64,000 nucleotides of DNA from Aptenodytes patagonicus (lineage: Eukaryota > Chordata > Aves > Sphenisciformes > Spheniscidae), in contig NC_134958.1 in NCBI RefSeq assembly GCF_965638725.1, positions 14,139,464-14,203,463 of the forward strand. The letters run 5' to 3'. Positions 35,019-61,244 of this stretch are shown piece after piece. The position numbers and the translations under genes were made by a program. The notes below the pieces were generated by a model that searched no databases, had not been told where the DNA came from, and saw only the letters and a list, made by a program, of their open reading frames with translations. Positions within the stretch are counted from its first letter, which is position 1. The number at the start of each line of letters is the position of its first letter.

Positions 35019-36079
35019 CCTTTGGGTCAAGATAGTATTTATGCTGCTCCACGGGACAGACCCTAAACAATACGTGTATGGTATGGATGAGGAGGATATT
35101 CGCCTACGCTCTCTGAGAAAATGTTTATTTAAAATTTTCTCAAGAGCGAAACATATTGCACTGGTTTTTGTACATATAGCTTTAAAGCTGCGAACAGATT
35201 ATGAAATGTTTTTAATCAAGTTGTTATTTCACCACAAGAAATATTTAAAATAATCTTAACTTTTTCTGTAAAAGGGAGATAAGTGCTAATACTTTCCAAA
35301 GCAATAGGCATTCATCAGGTCTGCCTTATGGAGGAATCAGGGAGGCAAGTGAACGTGGATAACGCTGGTCATCTGGTGACACAGATGTCCTTGTCATCAG
35401 TTTAGACCGATAGCCAAGACTCCTTGGCGAAGGCACGAGCAAGGGCTCTCCCAGGGGCTCCCTAACTAAGGTTTTCACCTTGAAAGAGGCATTATTTTGG
35501 AGATTAAAACCTCAAATATCCGTGTTACACAGCCTTACTCTAAACCCAAGTGCCTGACAGATGTGGGATTGAGAGAGACTAGAGTTTGCCTACATTTTAA
35601 ATTCAGCTATTTTCTAATCATAACCCGGAAAGAGTTATTCTAGAAGAACACTCCATGGGACGTTCCTCCAGAATATCCTTTTTTTGGGTCCAATTCCGGT
35701 GCGTAGGTAAGTCCTGGGAAATTAATTCCCATGGGAGACCCGAGCTCCCGCCGGCGGGGACCATGCGACTGCCTGGCGGCTGACGCAGCCCCAAGCGCAG
35801 AGCACGGGGGGCACCGTCCCTCCCTCCTTGCACCAGACACCTCCGTCCCGCACTCGCAGCTGGGCGCCTTCTCCAACCTCATTTGTGGCATCAAACGTAA
35901 ACAGAGGAAGAAATACCTGCACCCGCGAGGTGACGACATGGACTTCTTTACAAGCACTGTTTTGTGCCGAGTGTTTAACCCGTGCGTGAAGCTGTGCTAT
36001 TCAGAAAAGGCATTTGACGCCTTGTTGAGGGCGATGGCTGAGAAATTCATGACTGCCACCTCGAGGCATCCTCTCCCGG

Positions 36080-36140
36080 GTGTTTCTGGAGGCAGGACAC
36101 TGGGCTAGACGGACCCTTGGTCTGAGGGTGTGACTGATGG
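36080..36140 (+). mobile_element. CR1-like remnant
   Basis: The words GGCAGGACACTGGGCTAGA and GGACCCTTGGTCTGA resemble the old CR1 3' region (ACTGGGCTAGATGGACCTTTGGTCTGA in consensus, as I recall it). It is heavily diverged, and both ends are uncertain. Confidence 0.55.
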
Positions 36141-36238
36141 TAGAGCCATCACCTCTGAACCTCTCTAATTTCTGGTCCTGCTGGCGCAGAAGAACGTTTT
36201 TCTTTTCACGAGTGAATAGGATGGGGGTGTCTGGGGAG

Positions 36239-36244
36239 AATAAA
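36239..36244 (+). terminator. PAQR5: Candidate poly(A) signal, PAQR5
   Basis: AATAAA is the first canonical hexamer after the PAQR5 stop codon. ATTAAA at 35503-35508 is an alternative. Confidence 0.35.
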
Positions 36245-36260
36245 ACATCAGCTGAGCAAG

Positions 36261-38880
36261 AAGGGGGAGTCTGTACAGCGTAGAGACATGAGCATTGTCG
36301 GATGAAAGGCAGGAGTTAGAACAGCTCAGCTGGCAACGCACGGGGGGGTCAAAACCTGTAATTTTAACGCATTTCCAGAGTGAGACCTCTGCTCACCCAG
36401 CAATAGCCTTATGCTCAGGCTGTCGCTCCTTGCTTTCCTTTGCTGCTGCGTCTGGATTTTACAGGCAGAAGCAGAGAGCTCTGGAGAGAGCCTGGAGGGC
36501 TCAGCCTGGTCCGGGGCGAGGGGGAGGCAGCCCGCGGGGAGAGCTCGGCTGGTGGCTCCAGCGACGGAGTTCCTCACGTTGGATTTACTTAGCACCGCAC
36601 AGGAGGTACAGGAACATGTGATGCAAAGATTACTGCTAGGGAATATTATCAAGCTTCTTGATAATCATACGGGTGTATAGTTTGTTTTGTGTATAATTAC
36701 CTCTATCAAGGTATAATTGATGCACTTTTGAGTGACAATACAACAGCTCGTTAAATATATTATGGGACAAATAAGTCTTTTGAAAAATAGCTTTCTTTTG
36801 AAAGCTGACCAAGATTTATATTAATATTTATAAGCACTGGAACATAATTGTTTATTCAACAGTTTTATTTCATTAAAAGAGAAAACTAATATAACTATCG
36901 CACTGATATATGCTAACCTGAGTTGTATAGTCTCATAAAAATACCATCTGTGAAAATTCATCACTTCAGAGGTAATTGCTGATAATTGCAAAGCTTATTT
37001 ACCTTCTGTGGCTGGAAAGGAATCTGGCTCCACGTGCAAGACATGACTTAAGAGTCTGTAAAATTTACATGAATCATTATAACTTTTTTCTTGGTTGTTT
37101 AACTTTTGAATTTGGGAAGTCCTCTTGTCCTCTTCAGGTGAATTTTTTTGTAGGAAAATGACATTAAAAAGTAGAACACCGTATTATACATTACCATAAT
37201 CCCTCTGGATCCTGCAGCGCTTTGCATGGACCCTTTGTCTGGTGCATACTTTACATACCAAACGAGCGAATGTTTGATCTTGAAGCAGCACAGGTCAGCC
37301 AGATTTCTTGTTCCGTTGGAGACAGGCCTTCAAAAAGCTATTCAATGTACTAAATTTTATTCACATAAAGAAATAAAAACTCTGTGCCCAATTGTTATGA
37401 GTAAATAATACAGAGTATTTATTTGTTGGAACATGTTGTTTCGTTGTGCGTCTGCGCCCAGTGCAGAGCAAATCCCAAACAAAACTATGAACTTTACGAC
37501 CGTATCCCAGAGAACATCGCTCATCTGCTCTTCAGCCAAGCAGATTTTACTGTGCTGATGAACTACGCAGGAGTTCCTTTGGGTTAAGGTAAAAGGTGAA
37601 TCTGAATATTCCCGAGTAACGCTTAATCCAAAAGACGTATGTCTTTTTCCAGAAGAGTATAACGCACAGCGTGGATTTAAATGAGCTGGAATGAGGGTAT
37701 GAACGTGATTGCGGCAGGAGTTGGGACTGTCTTCTGGAGAAACTCCCCGGGTGAGGCAGGCGTTGTCGGCGGGCTTGCTGTACCTCCAGCCTTGGGAAAG
37801 GCGTCTGGTGTGCGAATCGTCAGCTGGTTTGTTAAACCGCCCTTCCTCCTGCGATGATACTGAATTACGCTCTCATCCATCCTGCGTGTATCATTTTCCA
37901 GGTGGATATCGGTATGCTGGGTTTAATTTATTAAGTCCTAAGCGGTCTGGGAACCACGGGAAGCAAGACGCTACCACAGCAGTCAGCAGAAGCGTGAGCA
38001 GAGTTTTTTGGCGCTTTCATCCGTTAGTGCCCAGGGCTTTGGGAAATCAGTCTGGTTTTTAGGGTGGCGGCCCCATCTTACCAGTTTTAGAGGGCAGGGC
38101 AAGAACGGTCCTGGCTTGCAAGGCGCCCCGTGACGGTGGGACTGCACGCGGGGCTCTGGTTCTGCTCCTGGGGAGGTCAGTTCACTTTTGACTGCTTGTA
38201 TCCTTGATGTGTGTTATGAGAACATATAGAAATGCGTCTGTTTCAATATATTTTAAAACACTGTTTAAGAAGTGCAGGTTGGCCCAGGACAGTGGCTTGT
38301 TCTGATAGTGGTCACAGTAAAAAAGGAAAGACAGCTTATTGGGACTTCTTTGCACTTCTTTTTTCTTTTTTTCCCCTTAAGGGGGTAACTAATGATGTAG
38401 TTAAATTGCACTAAAATAAGAATTGACTGGAGTCAGTGATTTAAGCGAGATTGAGTTCAACCCACTGGAGGCCTTTAGAGCTGCTACCCAGCGTTAAAAC
38501 CCAGGTTACTCCATCCTTTACCCCCGTTTCCCTGTTTGAATCAGAAGTGCGTTTCCTTCACAGGAAGGTCTTTCAATGGACTTGTTTGGCCGGGCTTTTT
38601 ATGCGTGTCTTAACTTCACACTTTAGGCTTTGTTTTCCACCGTTAAGCATTTCCTACAGGCTAGGAATTAACTAATTTACCTCCAGGCAGGTCGCGGCTC
38701 AGCCACGGGGAGGCCCTGGCACGGAGAACTTGCTGGATTACCCCTCTCCTCCTGAGCCCCAACCTTTACTTGAACTGAGCAGATAAAACGGGCTAATACA
38801 AGACAAGACACAGCCCGGGCAGCCTCCCGGGGAGAGGCGCCCACGGCCTAGCCTGAAGCCCAGGCCCTGAACTGCAGCGA
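36261..38880. other. Intergenic region between PAQR5 and KIF23
   Basis: About 2.6 kb, AT-rich at 36.7-37.6 kb. The only item of note is an 89-codon ATG-initiated frame at 36411-36680 with a signal-peptide-like start. I see no RNA gene here. Confidence 0.6.
36411..36680 (+). other. Doubtful small ORF with signal-peptide-like N terminus (89 aa)
   Basis: An ATG-initiated frame starting MLRLSLLAFLCCCVWILQAEA, which has a hydrophobic core and a plausible signal-peptidase site after the AEA, followed by a polar, Arg-rich middle and the end NIIKLLDNHTGV. The -3 base is C, so the start context is poor. I recognise no family, and it lies between two genes with no promoter or poly(A) assignment. It is most likely chance, but distinct from the GC-rich shadow frames. 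Confidence 0.15.
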
Positions 38881-39323
38881 GTCGGCTGGTGGAACAGCGT
38901 CCCTGGGGTGGGAAGGCGGGGTGCGCAGGGGCGGCTTCCCGCTCCCCCGCTGGGTGCCCCCCGCCTGCGGGACACCCAGAGCCCTCCGCACGGCGGCTTC
39001 GGCCCTTTCCCCGAGGCAGGGCCTGGCTCCGGCCTCCAGGCCCAGCTCTGCGCCCACCCAGGCGGGAGCACACCCGGCCCGGCCCCGGGGATCGCCACAG
39101 GCCTCAGCGAGGCCTCGGGGCTCCCGGGCCCTCCCTCCGGGCCCCGGGCCCGCGGTGCCGGTGCTCGGCCCCCGCCGGCGCCTCCCCGGGCCGGGCCGCG
39201 GGTCCGCCGGGCCCAGCGGGGGGCGCCCGCGCCCCGGGCCGCGCCCGTTGGCCTCGCCATGGCAACGCTTAGGGCCACGCCCCGGGGCGGGGTGGGGTGG
39301 GGGGGCGGGTGGACGGCGTCGCC

Positions 39324-39331
39324 TTACGTAA
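39324..39331. promoter_or_regulatory. KIF23: Palindromic TTACGTAA bZIP-type site
   Basis: An exact 8-bp palindrome matching the PAR-bZIP/NFIL3 consensus, 148 bp upstream of the KIF23 ATG. An AT-rich palindrome inside a CpG island stands out. Function is inferred from the motif alone. Confidence 0.35.
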
Positions 39332-39370
39332 CCGCGCGCTGCGCGGCGACGCTCGCGGGGCCGCGCGCGC

Positions 39371-39377
39371 TGATTGG
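39371..39377 (-). promoter_or_regulatory. KIF23: Inverted CCAAT box (NF-Y type)
   Basis: TGATTGG on the + strand is CCAATCA on the - strand, the NF-Y site typical of G2/M gene promoters. It lies 95 bp upstream of the KIF23 ATG, next to the CHR. Confidence 0.7.
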
Positions 39378-39382
39378 TTAGA

Positions 39383-39388
39383 TTTGAA
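39383..39388 (+). promoter_or_regulatory. KIF23: CHR element (cell-cycle genes homology region)
   Basis: TTTGAA, the canonical CHR hexamer, sits 84 bp upstream of the ATG inside the CpG island. CHR sites recruit DREAM in G0/G1 and the B-MYB-MuvB complex in G2/M. Human KIF23 is known to be controlled this way. No CDE is evident just upstream. Confidence 0.65.
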
Positions 39389-39471
39389 TCGCAGCGAGCG
39401 CGCGGGCCGCCGGCCAGAGGCAGCGCGGAGCCCGGGCGGCAGCGCCCGCCTCGACCGCCACCCCCCGCGAC

Positions 39472-56391
<16,920 letters not shown>

Positions 56392-57178
56392 ACTTAACGT
56401 ACTACTGCGTTGGAATCCTCTTGATTTTATCAGACTGATCTAATATCTGCTGCCAGTGATAAACTTGATAATAACTGCTTTGTTATCACTACAGGCTTAT
56501 ATTTTTATAATAGCCTGTGCTAGGCAATGGTTAAATGGGAGATACTTCTTGCGATCCCAAAGAAGCATATGTGTGGGTGCGTATATTTTCAATAGATGTA
56601 GGGGGGTTCTGCCATTGTGTCCTCTGGACTTCTGAAGAACACCTTCTGTCTCGTATGTATGAAGCCCTTGGTATGAAGCTGTATCTTTATAGACTAATGA
56701 CACAAGGCTTTTGCCTTGCATATTTTTTCAGCTTTTTCTTTTTATAGTGCAAAATAGTTCTATTCTGGTCACTATCCCTTCCTGTCAGGTCCTCTGTTTT
56801 GAAGAGGCATAAATGCTGCTATTTATTTAGATGCAGTAACGCACTTTAAGAGTGTTTCTATGCCATTTCATGTTTTGTTATAACTAGCAACAGCTTGGCA
56901 ATATGGATTTCTTGGAAGAATTACCTTTGAATATTTAATATGCAAATCGGCTTGTGAAAACATTTCAATCTTCAAACCTTCATAGTAACGAAGCAAGAAT
57001 ACTGATATGATGAGTAATGGTAACTTGACATCAGACCTACTTTATTTTGTAGTGCAAGTAAATAATTTTTTACGTCTGTAGATACGGGGTAAAAGGGTAA
57101 TTTGCTCTCATATATGGTGAGAACTTTATATGTGTGTCTCTGCAAACATGTTAAAATAAATACTTTTATTCAATGGCT
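56392..57178 (+). other. KIF23: KIF23 3' UTR
   Basis: About 0.8 kb of AT-rich sequence from the stop codon to just past the AATAAA at 57155. Frames inside it are short and unlike any family. The cleavage position is inferred. Confidence 0.75.
57155..57160 (+). terminator. KIF23: Poly(A) signal, KIF23
   Basis: AATAAA, the first canonical hexamer after the stop codon, followed within 25 nt by T-rich and GT-containing sequence. Confidence 0.75.
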
Positions 57179-59211
57179 CTTACAAACCACGTTCTTGTTA
57201 CTTAGGGCTATGCTAAACTACAGAAACTAAAGTAAGCACCACAGCATCCTGACTGCGTCTTGCGCAAAGAGCTGTGAATGAATGCACCTTTTGGGAAACT
57301 TCTAAAGTTTAAACCAAGGAATCTGCTTGGATCCCAAGATATGTTTTGGACAACCTTATCTTCAGGTCTGCAAATTGCTTTCAAGGGCAGTTGGTTCCAT
57401 TTTGAGTGAGTGACTGCCTCGTTAAAAGATGGTGAAGCTTTGAACTTTTTCCAGCATAAGTAAAAGCTTTTCTTACTAAGTAGTTTAAAAAACATTTTTT
57501 ATAAAGCCTAGGGGATTTTTTTAAATTTTTTTTTTACGGGAAAAAAGTGACCATCGTGAGTGCCTGTTTGTAGCTGGTATAAACAAATTTATTTTCAGGT
57601 GGTCCACAAAAAGGCTTATATTCTAAAGAAACACCATCTTTTCCACAGGTCTCGTAGGCCCACAGCTGGAGCAGAAAGCTGTACAGCAGCAGTAGTGGTT
57701 AGTGCTAACACTGTCCTCTGTGGTAGTCTTAGTGTTCACCTAGCGAAGAGCAGGCTTGATCACTTTTCACTCTGAGAAAGCATGAGGCAGAACATCATTA
57801 TTCTATTGTCCTGAGCAGGCACTGCTGCTTAACAGTTTCAGAGGCTTTCTGCCTTGGCCTGGGAAACAAGAAGTCCTGGTTCAAAAAGCTACAAGCAGAG
57901 ATAGATAGCTCTATCTTTGGTAAATGTGTGTTCAGGATGCTGGCTGAAGTACAGCTCTGCTTTTATTTGCTGTTTAATTGGTTAAGTGCGACGTCTTAGA
58001 ATATAGCTAAGTAGTCATAAGTGGCAAACAGAACAAAAACCAACGAGGGGAAAAAACAGCCTGAAGAAACGCATGGGTTGGTTTGAGAGGCTTCTGTGAA
58101 CTTGAGCTCGACAGGCGAATCCCATGCTGCCTGGTGACGGAGCGGCGGGAAGCAGCACTGCTGTAGCTGCATGGTGAGCTAAAGCCACTAGGTGGTGTGA
58201 GATAACCGTCAGGGGCTGGTGGCTGGCTCCCTCTCCCTCTGCCCTGCAGGGAGGTAGGCTTTGCCCTGGGCGTGGGGCAGGGAGTTCCTCCTTCCCTGCG
58301 CTGCGAGTCTTGGGATACCCCTAACCTGTGCAGTGGGTTCCCCGCTGCCACCCATCTTCCTGCCTTTGCTGCTGCCCTGTGGGAGGATAGGGACAGGAAG
58401 GGCAGCCAACAGAAATAATGACAGAAACTTAAATAAGGCACATGCTCCTGTTTCTGGCATTTAAATTTAACTCCTTCACATACACTAAAATAATTAATCT
58501 ACTATTAATGATGACAAGCTGTCAAACGCATTATCTCTTTGATTTGGAGTCAATCATCCTGTCATCAGCATAAGTCATATTGAAAGTGTTACTGGGGAAA
58601 CCTGGGAGGGAGACATGAGAAACTGATATTCAGAACTTTGTAAAGGAAAAATATTTAGCTACAGAATGTAGCTTCATTTGGGTCGCTTCAAAAGCGATGT
58701 GAAAGGCGTTCTGAATTAGCTCTCCAAATGCTGTTTTTTACATCACTGGCGGCAAAGGATGCATGGCCGAAGGTTTATGTCTCAGTCCTTGCCAAGTTCT
58801 GTATTTTGACGCATAATGTTTTACAAGAGCTTTGCTCAGAAATTTCTTGTTTTGAAGGAGAAAGCTGTTAAGCACAAAGAAAATAGTTGCTGCAGGCACT
58901 TTGTCCTATTATAAAGGTTAATCAAAAGCGCAAATATAAGACCTCGCTAAGGAGGATATCTGTCCTTGCCAGTGCTGTGAGGAAGGTGGCAGCATGGTAA
59001 CAACTTGTCTTGAGTCTGTGACTTGTTCTTCATGTGCCTCAGCTGCCCTTGAGGTCTATCGCTGAGCTAACTGTGCTGCCTTGTGCCTCTGAGCAGAATT
59101 CAAGGGTGGGGTGAAGGCTGGGCTGCTCTTCCTGGCTTGAAGTCTTGACTAGTCATCACCCCTGTGCAGCCAACACAACCATACTGCACCTCCCTCCTAT
59201 CTTAATTAGTT

Positions 59212-59243
59212 ACATCTTTAATTACTCACATCTTTAATTACTC
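59212..59243. repeat. 16-bp direct duplication
   Basis: ACATCTTTAATTACTC occurs twice back to back in AT-rich intergenic DNA. Confidence 0.9.
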
Positions 59244-61229
59244 AAATGCTATTATTACCTCCTGTGATGGGCACCATAGATAACTTTAAAGATTGAAACC
59301 TAATGAGTGAGAACGAGCTTTGCAAGCTTCTCCTGGGTTCACGTTTGGAAAGAAACAGAACTTGGATGAGGACTCGGGCTCATCTCATGAAGCCTGTTAG
59401 CTTGGGGAAGGAGAAGACATGGGGACTCTTGTGGCAGCAATGGCAGGTGGAACTCAGCGTGCCATCAAGCTCAGTTTCCTAGCCCAGGTCTAGCAATGCT
59501 TTTCCATCAGCAGAGTTGCGTTTGGTGCCACTCGATCGCATTCCTCTGAAGTCGTTCTTCATGTCTTTGCCTCTTCTTCACATATTTACTCTCTCACATA
59601 GTACTGGCAGTGTTTACTCTGCAAAGATTCCTCTAAGACTCAGCTAAGCACACAATTTACTCAGTTAACAAGGGCTGGCATTTATTGTGGGTATCTTTGT
59701 GTACTTGTCGTTCTTTAGTCTCCGTTGACATTCAGTGGGAAGCGTTAAAACAAACAGCAGCACACAGTAGGAGGGTTGCCTGTACCAACGCTCCTCTGTG
59801 AAATAGCTGAATGAGGCTGCCTGCTTGATGTTGGCCAGAGCTGGCTCCCACCAGCCTGCTGTCAGTGAGGATGGAAAAGCCTTTTTGAAGCAAGTGGGCT
59901 TTTGGGAAAAATTTTCATCTTTGGAAATTCAGCTTTTTTTTCTTTTCAGTGGACGTATACCTTCCTTTATTTTTCCCTTGAGGTTTGCACTGATTGCAGC
60001 TAACATTTCCCAAGAGCGGGTAAGGAAGTAGCCCTATGGAATAACTCAAAGTTCAAGTTTCTAGCAGGCAAGCTTTGTGGGTTTAGCCCTGAATTTGTTA
60101 TTGCCCAACAATAGAGCAATTTATTGGGCTAGAGCAATTTAGAGAGCAGGGGCTCTAAACCCAAGGGCATCTTGGGGTCTCACTCTTGCTGGCAGCAGCA
60201 GGAATGTTTGCCTGGAGGGTGGGGGGCTGGCACTCTGTCTGCTCTCTGCTTGGAAGAGGCAGCTGCCCGCTCGCCTCCCTGTTGGGATGCTTGAACCTGT
60301 TGCTGAGGAGAGCTCAGTTATACGTGGAAACAAAGTAACCAAAGGCATGATAATTCATGTGATTAGTGCTTTTCTAAATTTGAACAGGGTTCATTGCAGG
60401 TCCTTGTTTCTGCCAGTCTTTCTGTCGGCCAACAGCATCATACTCCAGTGTGATGCATCGCGCTGTTTTGCAAAGGCTTGTAGCCCGCTGGTGAAAACAG
60501 CTCTTCAGTGCCTTTGTTCTGAGGCTTGTTTCTGTGATTTCTGGTTCATGTAGCTGGAAGCCTGTAGAATTTCAGCACATCCAGTCAGCTGCTTCTCTCT
60601 GGAAGAGAGCTGATGAGCGGTGGATGCCCTGCTTGGTGAGCAAGCCTGGTGTCAGAGAAGAATCTCGGTCAGTTTGCTTGCCTTTTAGTTTCTTAGCAAG
60701 CCGGCATTTGTCAGGAATACTGAACTGAATTAATGTTTACCTTTTGAGGTAATAAATTCCTACCACAACAGGCTGAAGTCTGCAGCTAACATTGCCCGAT
60801 CTTCCTGCCAGTTCTGAATCGTCAGAGTTTCCTACTGGCAAAAGGTGAAGGCTCTGGACCCTGTTGCCTGTGTTGCTTGGATGTTTTTGGCATTAATTGG
60901 CTGCGGCCTCTGCTGAGTAATGAAAAGCAGAAGAATAATATGCAGGCTCAACCCTGAAATCATAGTCACAGTGAGCTGGAGTAGAGCTGTTCTTGAACTG
61001 GGGCTGTTCCAAAGTCTGCCGTCTAAAATGGGTCAAGATAAGGCATAAAAGTTCAGGACACCAATCTCCTTCCAGGTTGTGTTCTGCCCCTCTGTCTGCG
61101 GCAGTGAATCACTGTTAAGGATGTAAGTACCAGAAGCCTGTAGGATTAGCTGAACTCTTCCCAGTGAAGTTAACGGGGTTTTACTGCCTACCTTGCTGGC
61201 CTGCCTGCTCTTCTTGCCAAGTGCTTTGC

Positions 61230-61244
61230 AAAAAAAAAAAAAAA
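61230..61244. repeat. A15 homopolymer
   Basis: Fifteen consecutive A residues. No retroposed body with target-site duplication could be recognised upstream of it. Confidence 0.8.

Larger units (their letters stand above)
35019..36260 (+). other. PAQR5: PAQR5 3' UTR, end uncertain
   Basis: Sequence after the stop contains ATTAAA at 35503 and AATAAA at 36239, either of which could end the transcript. Open frames at 35041-35253 and 35731-36108 look incidental. The CR1-like remnant at about 36080-36140 would be inside the UTR if the distal signal is used. Confidence 0.4.

Noticed and set aside
35041..35253. 70-codon frame just after the PAQR5 stop
   Set aside because: It is inside the 3' UTR, AT-rich and without family resemblance; no start-site evidence.
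35731..36108. 125-codon frame between PAQR5 and KIF23
   Set aside because: It runs into the CR1-like remnant, has no domain, and its composition changes midway.
61230..61244. Processed pseudogene ending in the A15 run
   Set aside because: Sequence upstream shows no recognisable coding remnant and no flanking target-site duplication.
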